This document shows, in pieces, positions 1 through 6,035 of a DNA stretch of 10,989 bases. The stretch is taken from the NCBI GenBank assembly GCA_027030565.1, contig JALVEU010000179.1, positions 1 through 10,989 of the forward strand. Direction: 5' to 3'. Source of the DNA: Gammaproteobacteria bacterium (GTDB taxonomy: Bacteria > Pseudomonadota > Gammaproteobacteria > JAJDOJ01). The notes beneath the pieces were generated by a model, which was not told the DNA's origin, did not search any database, and saw only the letters and a program-made list of their open reading frames with translations. Position numbers and translations under genes: made by a program. Position 1 is the stretch's first letter, and the number at the start of each line of letters is the position of its first letter.

Positions 1-143
1 TTCACGTCCATGAAGCTGGCACCTGCCTTCAAGTCTCTGTGGTGCACGGGACGACCTCATCCAAGGGTATGTGCGCGCCGAAGGATCCCGCAGTCTCCCA
101 TCTCCGACATGCATCACCCCTGGTTCCAAACATAAACAAGGCC
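1..143. other. Non-coding stretch downstream of ubiB
   Basis: This is the space between the end of ubiB and the left edge. Short frames run through it on both strands, but none gives a recognisable protein. One frame on the minus strand, starting with an ATG near 116, stays open to the edge, but its translation resembles no family I know. The base composition looks less GC-rich than in the genes. I see no stem-loop with a T-run that would end the hslV-ubiB transcript, so any terminator lies outside the window or is Rho-dependent. Confidence 0.5.
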
Positions 144-1724
144 TCAGCGGCCCCACAACACTGCTGCGCAGACCAGCAAGGCGCCAGCGATGATGGCCCA
201 GACCGTGCGCCGGTTGGCCGCCCGGAGCTCCTCGCGCAGGGCCCGGAGTTCCCGACTCTCCCATTGCACTCGGGTCTGACCACTGTCGAGCTTGCGTAAT
301 ACCGAGAAGGCCAGCTCCGGCGCCTCGGGCATGCGCTCGGCCATGCGTGGGAGCTGGCGCTGCACACCCTGTACGAAGGCCCGTGCGCCGATCTGCTCGC
401 TCATCCAGCGGTCCAGGAAGGGCTTCGCCGTCGCCCAGAGGTCCAGTTCCGGGTCCAGCTGCCGGCCCAGCCCCTCCACCGCCAGCAGGGTCTTCTGCAG
501 GAGCACCAGCTGGGGTTGGATCTCCATGTTGAAGCGTCGGGCCGTCTGGAACAGCCGCAACAGCAGCTGGCCCAGCGAGATCTCCTTGATGGGCCGCTGG
601 AAGATGGGCTCGCTCACCGTGCGGATGGCCGACTCGAACTCGTCGACCCGAGTCCCTTCCGGCACCCAGCCCGACTCCAGGTGTAGCTCGGCCACGCGCT
701 TGTAGTCGCGATGGAAAAAGGCCACTAGGTTCTCCGCAAGATAGCGTCGGTCCTCCGGTGAGAGCGTGCCCACGATGCCGAAGTCCACGGCCATGTACTG
801 TGGGTCTTCCGGGTGATCGTAGGCGATGAAGATGTTGCCCGGATGCATGTCGGCGTGGAAGAAGTTGTGCCGGAAGACCTGGGTGAAGAAGATCTCCACG
901 CCCTTCTCCGAGAGTCGCTTGAAGTTCACCCCATGGGCGCGCAGGGCCTCCATGTCCGCAATGGATATGCCGTAGATCCGTTCCATGACCATCACGGTCT
1001 GACGGGTGTAGGGCCAATACACCCGCGGGATGTAGAGATCGGGTGAGCCTTCGAAGTTGCGGCGCAGCTGCGAGGCGTTGGCCGCTTCCCGCATGAGATC
1101 CAGCTCGTCCAGGATGGTCTTCTCGTATTCGGCCACCACTTCGCGCGGTCGCAGGCGCCTGCCATCCGGCCAGTAGCGTTCGGCCAATGCGGCCACCCGG
1201 TACATGAGGGCCACGTCACGCCGGATCACGGCCTCCACACCAGGGCGCAGGACCTTGACGACCACGGCCTCACCGCTGGGCAGGCGCGCGGCGTGTACCT
1301 GGGCGATGGAGGCCGAGGCCATGGGTTCCACCTCGAATTCGGCGAACAACTCGCCCACGGGCCGGCCCAGGGCCTGTTCGACCAGGTCGCGGGCCTGCTC
1401 GCCGGGAAAGGGCGGGACCCGGTCCTGGAGCTTGGCCAACTCGTCGGCGATGTCGTCGGGCAGCAGGTCGCGGCGTGTGGAGAGCATCTGCCCGAACTTG
1501 ACGAACACGGGGCCCAGGTCCTCCAGGGCGCAGCGGATGCGCACGGCCCGCGGGACCTCTTTGCGCCCGAACCAGTTCCACGGAAAGAGGTAGTAGACGA
1601 AGCGGACGGGCCGCAGGAGATGGATGGTGAGGATGACCTCGTCCAGCCCGTGCCGGATCAGCACGAGATTGATATAGGCCAGCCGCAGGGCCTCGCCGGG
1701 GGTGAGAAGCCAGGTGGGTTTCAC
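144..1724 (-). CDS. ubiB: UbiB, atypical kinase/ATPase of ubiquinone biosynthesis
   Basis: A 526-residue member of the UbiB/ADCK/ABC1 atypical protein-kinase-like family, membrane-associated and required for coenzyme Q synthesis, with ATPase activity on lipid intermediates in studied members. Visible motifs in order: the KFGQ signature (residues 76-79), which replaces a normal substrate site; the Ala-rich loop ASIAQVH (138-144); the VVVK lysine (K157); HADMHPGN catalytic-loop equivalent (290-297); and DFG (314-316). Similarity to E. coli UbiB (546 residues) runs throughout, including the ERIYG and GWVP segments. The C-terminus has only one clear hydrophobic membrane segment (about 507-524), whereas E. 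coli has two. The start is a GTG whose bases form GTGA with the ubiJ stop, which implies translational coupling. The frame stays open 183 codons further upstream over ubiJ, but that part is antisense-like noise. Last gene of the hslV-ubiB cluster. Confidence 0.96.
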   Translation of the reverse strand: MKPTWLLTPGEALRLAYINLVLIRHGLDEVILTIHLLRPVRFVYYLFPWNWFGRKEVPRAVRIRCALEDLGPVFVKFGQMLSTRRDLLPDDIADELAKLQDRVPPFPGEQARDLVEQALGRPVGELFAEFEVEPMASASIAQVHAARLPSGEAVVVKVLRPGVEAVIRRDVALMYRVAALAERYWPDGRRLRPREVVAEYEKTILDELDLMREAANASQLRRNFEGSPDLYIPRVYWPYTRQTVMVMERIYGISIADMEALRAHGVNFKRLSEKGVEIFFTQVFRHNFFHADMHPGNIFIAYDHPEDPQYMAVDFGIVGTLSPEDRRYLAENLVAFFHRDYKRVAELHLESGWVPEGTRVDEFESAIRTVSEPIFQRPIKEISLGQLLLRLFQTARRFNMEIQPQLVLLQKTLLAVEGLGRQLDPELDLWATAKPFLDRWMSEQIGARAFVQGVQRQLPRMAERMPEAPELAFSVLRKLDSGQTRVQWESRELRALREELRAANRRTVWAIIAGALLVCAAVLWGR

Positions 1725-2317
1725 CGCGACTCCAGTCGCCGGATCCGGACCTCCAGGCGGTCGACGGCCTCGCGCAGGGCGTCCACCTCCTCCACGAAGC
1801 GTTCCACCTCCTCCCGGGCCGGAAACAGCCCGGATTCCTCCCGCAGGTATTCGGCGAGGCTCGTCTCCAGCGAAGCGCCCGCGGAGCGCAACCATCCCGT
1901 GGTCCCGCGAAACAGGTTTCCCACCTGATGTGCCGGGATGTCGCCGGTCACCCGGGCCAGCCACTCCTCCCAGTCGATGTCGAGCTCCCGCAGCCAGCCA
2001 TACAATCGGCGGCCGGTCTCGAGATCCCCTTCGACGATCAGTTCCGGGGGCAGCGTCTCGGCGCCGCTGGCCGTAGCGACGCGAGCCCAGGTGGCCGGAC
2101 CGGCCCGCATCCGCACGTCTGGCGCACCGATGCAGCTGCCGAGCACGCGCATGCGCCGTTCCAGGGGTGCGAGGCAGAATCGGATGCCCAGCCCCTCGAC
2201 AACGATCTCGATCTGACGCCCGGCCAGGGGCCTCAGACCCCGACGCGCATCGGGGTCCAGGCGCAGGGCCCATTCGAAGGCCTGCTCAAGTGCCAGGGCC
2301 ACAGGTCGCTCGATCAT
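1721..2317 (-). CDS. ubiJ: UbiJ, SCP2-domain accessory factor of ubiquinone biosynthesis
   Basis: A 198-residue protein, close to the 201 residues of E. coli UbiJ. In that family an N-terminal SCP2-type lipid-binding fold holds polyprenylated quinone intermediates in the soluble Ubi complex, and a C-terminal coiled coil binds UbiK. Here the SCP2-like part covers roughly residues 8-110, with the family-like stretch IVEGDLETGRRL at 94-105. A conserved linker follows (DIDWEEWLARVTGD, 113-126). The last 33 residues are Glu/Arg/Leu-rich heptads typical of a coiled coil. The ATG chosen sits 4 bases after the ubiE stop, preceded by AAGGTG at good spacing. An ATG 13 codons earlier would overlap ubiE and adds nothing family-like. 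Position between ubiE and ubiB is the classic order and supports the call, since sequence identity in this family is low. Confidence 0.92.
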   Translation of the reverse strand: MIERPVALALEQAFEWALRLDPDARRGLRPLAGRQIEIVVEGLGIRFCLAPLERRMRVLGSCIGAPDVRMRAGPATWARVATASGAETLPPELIVEGDLETGRRLYGWLRELDIDWEEWLARVTGDIPAHQVGNLFRGTTGWLRSAGASLETSLAEYLREESGLFPAREEVERFVEEVDALREAVDRLEVRIRRLESR

Positions 2318-2321
2318 GACT

Positions 2322-3089
2322 TCACACCTTGTAACCGCGATGCACGGCGACCACACCGCCGGTCAGGTTGAAGTACGTGCAACGCGCGAAACCGACCTCT
2401 TCCATCATGGCCTTGAGCGTTTCCTGGTCCGGATGCATGCGGATCGACTCGGCCAGGTAACGGTAGCTGGACTCGTCGCGGGCCACCCAGCGGCCCAGGC
2501 GCGGCAGGATCTCGAAGGAATACAGATCGTAGGCCGGCGCGATCCAGCGGTTGGGCTGGGAGAACTCCAGGACCAGGGCCTGGCCGCCGGGCCGCAGCAC
2601 CCGATGCATCTCGCGCAGGGCGTCGATCTTGTGGGTGACGTTGCGTAGGCCGAAACCGATGGTGACCGCATGGAAGACGTTGGAGCGAAACGGTAACCGC
2701 TCGGCATTGGCCTGGACATAGTCCAGATTGCCCACTACGCCTTCGTCGGTAAGCCGCTCGCGCCCCACCTCGAGCATGGAGGCGTTGATATCGCTGAGGA
2801 CCACCCGCCCCTGGCGCCCCACTCGCCGGGCGAAGGCTCGCGCCAAGTCCCCCGTGCCCCCGGCCAGGTCCAGAACCCGTTGACCTGGACGAACCGCGGC
2901 GAGCTCCACCGTGAATCGCTTCCACAGGCGGTGGATGCCCAGCGACATGAGGTCGTTCATCAGATCGTAGCGGCGGGCCACCGAATGGAAGACCTGGGCC
3001 ACCCGACGGGCCTTCTCCGGGGCCGGCACCCGCTCGAAACCGAAGTCCGTGACCTCGGGCGAATCCGGGTGGTGTCGTTGGTCGCTCAC
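2322..3089 (-). CDS. ubiE: UbiE, ubiquinone/menaquinone C-methyltransferase
   Basis: A 255-residue class I SAM-dependent methyltransferase (E. coli UbiE has 251) that adds the ring C-methyl group in ubiquinone synthesis and, where present, menaquinone synthesis. Visible are the UbiE signature YDLMNDLMSLGIHRLWK (41-57), the SAM glycine motif VLDLAGGTG (72-80), the acidic residue after motif II (SD, 99-100), the second signature RVLRPGGQALVLEF (163-176) and the diagnostic ending NLTGGVVAVHRGYKV. The start is a GTG 13 bases after the stop of the DUF971 gene. No other start precedes the conserved N-terminal region, and the upstream ribosome site is weak, so coupled translation is likely. A 4-base gap separates it from ubiJ. 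Confidence 0.97.
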   Translation of the reverse strand: MSDQRHHPDSPEVTDFGFERVPAPEKARRVAQVFHSVARRYDLMNDLMSLGIHRLWKRFTVELAAVRPGQRVLDLAGGTGDLARAFARRVGRQGRVVLSDINASMLEVGRERLTDEGVVGNLDYVQANAERLPFRSNVFHAVTIGFGLRNVTHKIDALREMHRVLRPGGQALVLEFSQPNRWIAPAYDLYSFEILPRLGRWVARDESSYRYLAESIRMHPDQETLKAMMEEVGFARCTYFNLTGGVVAVHRGYKV

Positions 3090-3102
3090 GGTGCTGGTCC
3101 GC

Positions 3103-3471
3103 TCAGGCCTCGGGCGGCTTGCGCTCGTAACCGGCCTCCTTCAGTCGCTGCAGATAGCGCTCCCACTTCTCGGCGTAGTGGGCGCCCAGATCGTAAAGCG
3201 TCTCCCAGGAATACAGGCCCGAGTCGTGGCCGTCGTCGAAGACGATCTTGATGGCGTAGTTGCCCACCGGCTCGATGGCCGTGATGGCCACGTCCTCCTT
3301 GCCCACCTGCAGGACCTCCTGCCCTGGGCCGTGGCCCTGGACCTCGGCCGAAGGGGAATAGACCCGCAGGTATTCGGCGGGGAGTTCGAACTTGGCGCCG
3401 TCGTCGAAGCTGATTTCCAGGACACGAGTCTTCTGGTGGAGCACGATGTCCGTGGGGACGTGTTTGGCCAT
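3103..3471 (-). CDS. DUF971 (GBBH-like N-terminal domain) protein of unknown function
   Basis: A 122-residue single-domain protein of the DUF971 family, which matches the N-terminal domain of gamma-butyrobetaine hydroxylase and also occurs fused to P-loop Fe-S scaffold proteins of the HCF101/ApbC type in plants. Family landmarks are YLRVYSPSAEVQGHG (34-48) and NYAIKIVFDDGHDSGLYSWE (71-90). The zinc-binding cysteines of human gamma-butyrobetaine hydroxylase are absent (there is no cysteine at all), but the histidine in the DDGHDSG segment (H82) is kept. The ATG has a strong GGAGG site six bases upstream. The position directly behind hslVU recurs in other gammaproteobacteria, including Pseudomonas as I recall it, so the link may be functional. 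No catalytic role can be read from the sequence. Confidence 0.93.
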   Translation of the reverse strand: MAKHVPTDIVLHQKTRVLEISFDDGAKFELPAEYLRVYSPSAEVQGHGPGQEVLQVGKEDVAITAIEPVGNYAIKIVFDDGHDSGLYSWETLYDLGAHYAEKWERYLQRLKEAGYERKPPEA

Positions 3472-3474
3472 CTC

Positions 3475-3485
3475 TTACCTCCCAA
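3475..3485 (-). promoter_or_regulatory. Strong ribosome binding site for the DUF971 gene
   Basis: GGGAGGTAAGAG lies immediately before the ATG on the minus strand, with GGAGG six bases from the start codon. It is the best Shine-Dalgarno match in the cluster, which suggests the DUF971 protein is translated independently of hslU, 44 bases upstream. Confidence 0.75.
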
Positions 3486-3487
3486 AT

Positions 3488-3497
3488 ACGCATGCGT
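3488..3497. repeat. 10-bp perfect palindrome in the hslU-DUF971 gap
   Basis: ACGCATGCGT is a perfect 10-base palindrome in the only sizeable gap (44 bases) inside the hslV-ubiB cluster. It is not followed by a T-run, so it is not an intrinsic terminator. It could be a small protein-binding site, an mRNA processing signal, or chance. Confidence 0.35.
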
Positions 3498-3515
3498 TTG
3501 CCGCGCCCCCTACCC

Positions 3516-4844
3516 TCACAGGATGTAGCGGCTCAGATCCTCGTCCCGCGCCAGCTCTTGCAGTTGGGCGTCCACGTAGGCGGCGTCCACGACGAGGGTC
3601 TGCCCATCGCGGTCCGGTGCCGAGAAGGAGATCTCCTCCAGCAGCCGCTCCATGACGGTATGGAGGCGCCGCGCACCGATGTTCTCTGTGCGCTCGTTGA
3701 CTTCGAAAGCAACCTGCGCGATGCGCTCCACCCCGTCCGCAGTGAAACGCAGCTGCACGCCTTCCGTGGCCATGAGGGCTGTGTACTGCTCGGTGAGCGA
3801 GGCATCGGGCTCGGTGAGGATGCGGATGAAGTCGGCGGTGCTCAGCGCATCGAGCTCCACCCGGATCGGGAGCCGGCCTTGCAGCTCCGGGATCAGGTCC
3901 GAAGGCTTGGACAGATGAAAGGCCCCGGAGGCGATGAACAGGATGTGATCGGTGCGCACCATGCCGTACTTGGTGGTCACGGTGCAGCCTTCCACCAGGG
4001 GCAGGAGGTCGCGCTGCACGCCCTCGCGTGAGACATCGGCGCCGGCATATTCGCCGCGGCGAACCACCTTGTCGATTTCGTCCAGGAAGACGATGCCGTT
4101 CTGCTCCACGTTCGCGATGGCGCGGGCCTTGAGGTCCTCCTCGTTGATCATCTTGTGGGCCTCTTCGTCCACGAGGAGCTTGAACGCCTCACGCACGGTG
4201 AGCTTGCGCCGCTTGGTCCGCCCTGCCCCCAGGTTCTGGAACAGGCCTTGGAGCTGGGAGGCCATCTCTTCCATGCCCGGCGGAGTCATGATGTCGATGC
4301 CCAGGGGGGCGGCGGAGAACTCGATCTCCACCTCCCGGTCGTCCAGCTGTCCCTCGCGCAGCATCTTGCGGAACTTCTGCCGGGTGGCACTCTCCTCGGG
4401 TGCGGCGGGTTCGAAGCCCACGCTGCGCGGACGCGGTAGCAGCGCATCGAGGATGCGCTCCTCGGCGGCATCCTCGGCCCGGTGACGGACCTTCTCCACC
4501 TCCTCCTCGCGTGTCATCTGGATGGCAGCGTCGACCAGGTCGCGGATGATGGACTCCACGTCCCGGCCCACGTAGCCCACTTCGGTGAACTTGGTCGCCT
4601 CCACCTTGATGAACGGGGCATGGGCGAGCCGCGCCAGGCGACGGGCGATCTCGGTCTTGCCCACCCCGGTGGGGCCGATCATGAGGATGTTCTTGGGCGT
4701 GACCTCCGCCCGCAGGTGCTCGGGCAGTTGCTGGCGACGCCACCGGTTGCGCAGGGCGATGGCCACGGCGCGCTTGGCCGCGTCCTGACCGACGATGTGC
4801 TTGTCCAGCTCCTGTACGATCTCCCGGGGGGTCATCTGGGACAT
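3516..4844 (-). CDS. hslU: HslU, ATPase subunit of the HslUV protease
   Basis: A 442-residue AAA+ (Clp/HSP100) unfoldase that forms hexamers, unfolds substrates with ATP and feeds them to HslV. E. coli HslU has 443 residues. Visible are the start MSQMTPREIVQELDKHIVGQ, Walker A GPTGVGKT (57-64), the pore-loop motif GYVG (90-93), Walker B FLDEID (253-258), the RDLLPLVEG segment, GRLP with its conserved arginine (323-326), and the C-terminal EDLSRYIL tail that docks into HslV pockets. The variable I-domain (about 110-240) contains the family segment REGQLDDREVEIE. The ATG is 6 bases after the hslV stop. No frameshift or missing catalytic residue was seen. Confidence 0.98.
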   Translation of the reverse strand: MSQMTPREIVQELDKHIVGQDAAKRAVAIALRNRWRRQQLPEHLRAEVTPKNILMIGPTGVGKTEIARRLARLAHAPFIKVEATKFTEVGYVGRDVESIIRDLVDAAIQMTREEEVEKVRHRAEDAAEERILDALLPRPRSVGFEPAAPEESATRQKFRKMLREGQLDDREVEIEFSAAPLGIDIMTPPGMEEMASQLQGLFQNLGAGRTKRRKLTVREAFKLLVDEEAHKMINEEDLKARAIANVEQNGIVFLDEIDKVVRRGEYAGADVSREGVQRDLLPLVEGCTVTTKYGMVRTDHILFIASGAFHLSKPSDLIPELQGRLPIRVELDALSTADFIRILTEPDASLTEQYTALMATEGVQLRFTADGVERIAQVAFEVNERTENIGARRLHTVMERLLEEISFSAPDRDGQTLVVDAAYVDAQLQELARDEDLSRYIL

Positions 4845-4850
4845 GGTCGA

Positions 4851-5381
4851 CTACAGCGTCTCGATGGTCAGATTGCGGTTGGTGTAGATGCAGATGTCTG
4901 CGGCGATGGACAGCGCCTCCTCGACGATCTCGCGTGCTCCCAGCTCGGTGTGAGCGAGCAGTGCGCGGCCTGCCGCCTGCGCATAGGGACCCCCGGAGCC
5001 GATGGCCAGGAGCTCACCCTCGGGCTCGAGGACGTCGCCGGTGCCGGAGATCATGAGCGTGCTATGCACGTCGGCCACGATGAGCAGCGCCTCCAGACGG
5101 CGCAGAATGCGGTCCGTGCGCCAGTCCTTGGCCAGTTCCACGGCCGCCCTCAGGAGATTGCCGCTGTGCTGGTCCAGTTTGCCTTCGAATCGTTCGAACA
5201 GGGTGAACGCGTCGGCGGTGCCGCCGGCGAATCCAGCCAGGATCTGGTCCTTGTACAGCCTTCGGACTTTGCGGGCGTTGCCCTTGACCACCGTGTTGCC
5301 GAGCGTGACCTGCCCGTCGGCACCCAGCGCCACCTGCCCTGCCCGACGCACGCAGATCACCGTGGTCCCGTGCATCTCCAT
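4851..5381 (-). CDS. hslV: HslV, threonine peptidase subunit of the HslUV protease
   Basis: The 176-residue proteolytic subunit of the HslUV (ClpQY) complex, an N-terminal-nucleophile hydrolase related to proteasome beta subunits; E. coli HslV is also 176 residues. The proposed product begins MEMHGTT, so cleavage after Gly5 would expose the catalytic threonine. Downstream come ADGQVTLGN, KVRRLY, GFAGGTADAFTLFERFE, AVELAKDWRTD and AIGSGGPYAQAA, all classical. The start at 5381 has GAGGTG seven bases upstream. An ATG ten codons earlier overlaps the proposed -10 box, so a transcript from that promoter could not use it. The ATG two codons later (MHGTT) is another option. Sits first in the cluster, 6 bases before hslU. 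Confidence 0.96.
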   Translation of the reverse strand: MEMHGTTVICVRRAGQVALGADGQVTLGNTVVKGNARKVRRLYKDQILAGFAGGTADAFTLFERFEGKLDQHSGNLLRAAVELAKDWRTDRILRRLEALLIVADVHSTLMISGTGDVLEPEGELLAIGSGGPYAQAAGRALLAHTELGAREIVEEALSIAADICIYTNRNLTIETL

Positions 5382-5409
5382 GCAGTGCACCTCATCGATA
5401 AAGCCCGGC

Positions 5410-5418
5410 ATTGTAGCA
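5410..5418 (-). promoter_or_regulatory. Probable extended -10 promoter of hslV
   Basis: TGCTACAAT on the minus strand is an extended -10 element (TGn plus TACAAT, one base from TATAAT). The -35 region is poor, as is common for extended -10 promoters. Transcription would start near 5403 and leave a leader of about 22 bases that contains the GAGGTG ribosome site. I could not find the CCCCAT-type -10 of a sigma-32 heat-shock promoter here, although hslVU is heat-shock regulated in E. coli. Confidence 0.45.
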
Positions 5419-5510
5419 CCGCCAAATCCATGGCTTCACCGCCCTCGCCCGCGGCACTGCCGGCGCGCAGGCTCGCCGTCCACCTGCAGGGGAGGCGGCG
5501 TGAGCGGGAC

Positions 5511-5948
5511 TCAGCGGCTGGGGTGGCGACGGGCGCGGATGATCACGTCCACGCCTTCCACTTCGGTGCCTTCGGGGAGCTGGGAGAGGTCACCGAGCTG
5601 CAGGCCGTCGATGGTGATGTCCAGCAGTTCGCCGGTGTCCGTGTAGTAGATGTGGTGATGCGGGTCCAGATTGGTGTCGTAGAAACGGCGTGTGGGGTCC
5701 ACCACCACTTCACGCAGCAGGCCCCTGTCGGCGAACAGGCCCAGCGTGTTGTATACCGTGGCCTTGGACACGGGCGAGCCTTGCGCCCCCACCCGAGCAA
5801 GCACGTCCTCGGCCGATACATGCTGGGTGCGCGAGAACAGCACGCGCCCGATCTCCACCCGCTGCTGGGTGGGCGTGATCCCGTGCCGGCGCAAGAGGGC
5901 GATGACCTCTGCGCGCGTGATCTCCCGCGGTGCAGCCCTGCCGTCCAT
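5511..5948 (-). CDS. Irr-type Fur-superfamily transcriptional regulator
   Basis: A 145-residue regulator with the Fur layout: N-terminal winged helix (about 15-85, with GITPTQQRV, HVSAEDV at 43-49 and ATVYNTL at 63-69) and a C-terminal dimerisation/metal domain. It has no cysteine, so it lacks the structural zinc site of many Fur and PerR proteins. The segment RRFYDTNLDPHHHIYYTDTG, with HHH at 97-99, closely resembles rhizobial Irr, a heme-responsive iron regulator, as does the ending (EGVDVIIRARR). The N-terminal heme regulatory Cys-Pro motif of Bradyrhizobium Irr is absent. A role in iron or heme response is inferred from this resemblance; a manganese or peroxide sensor is possible. The ATG at 5948 gives the usual family length; an in-frame start 15 codons earlier would lie upstream of the promoter. 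Separated by 129 bases from hslV downstream and 87 bases from thiO upstream. Confidence 0.88.
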   Translation of the reverse strand: MDGRAAPREITRAEVIALLRRHGITPTQQRVEIGRVLFSRTQHVSAEDVLARVGAQGSPVSKATVYNTLGLFADRGLLREVVVDPTRRFYDTNLDPHHHIYYTDTGELLDITIDGLQLGDLSQLPEGTEVEGVDVIIRARRHPSR

Positions 5949-5954
5949 GCTCCG

Positions 5955-5982
5955 ATTATAGCGCAACACTGGAACGCGTCTA
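5955..5982 (-). promoter_or_regulatory. Promoter of the Irr-like gene, placing +1 at the ATG
   Basis: On the minus strand TAGACG (4 of 6 matches to TTGACA) is followed after 16 bases by a perfect TATAAT. Only six bases (CGGAGC) separate TATAAT from the ATG at 5948, so the usual start-site spacing puts +1 on or next to the A of the start codon. The mRNA would be leaderless, or translation would begin further in. No Fur-box or ICE-box palindrome was recognised. Confidence 0.6.
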
Positions 5983-6035
5983 TTTCCCGGCACAAGTGAC
6001 CGGTTTTACGATGGATTTGTGTGGGCAGCCGTCGG

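Noticed and set aside
1..143. Start of another gene downstream of ubiB
   Set aside because: Frames open to the left edge exist, but none has a recognisable N-terminus, a well-spaced ribosome site and coding-like composition together.
1725..2273. In-frame 183-codon upstream extension of ubiB
   Set aside because: It overlaps all but the first codons of ubiJ and translates to Arg/Gly/Pro-rich sequence. UbiB homology begins just after the GTG at 1724.
5949..5993. Upstream ATG for the Irr-like protein
   Set aside because: The extra 15 codons contain the TATAAT box and most of the spacer of the proposed promoter and show no family similarity.
4482..5999. A 505-codon open frame on the plus strand, antisense to part of hslU, all of hslV and the Irr-like gene
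   Set aside because: It lies opposite three clearly recognisable genes. Long antisense frames are expected from codon bias in GC-rich DNA, and its translation matches no family I know.
5987..6008. Stem-loop with TTTT between thiO and the Irr-like gene (CCGG arms around ACAAGTGA)
   Set aside because: The T-run follows the stem only on the plus strand, where no gene is transcribed. The stem is short and has an unpaired base, so it cannot be a terminator for thiO.
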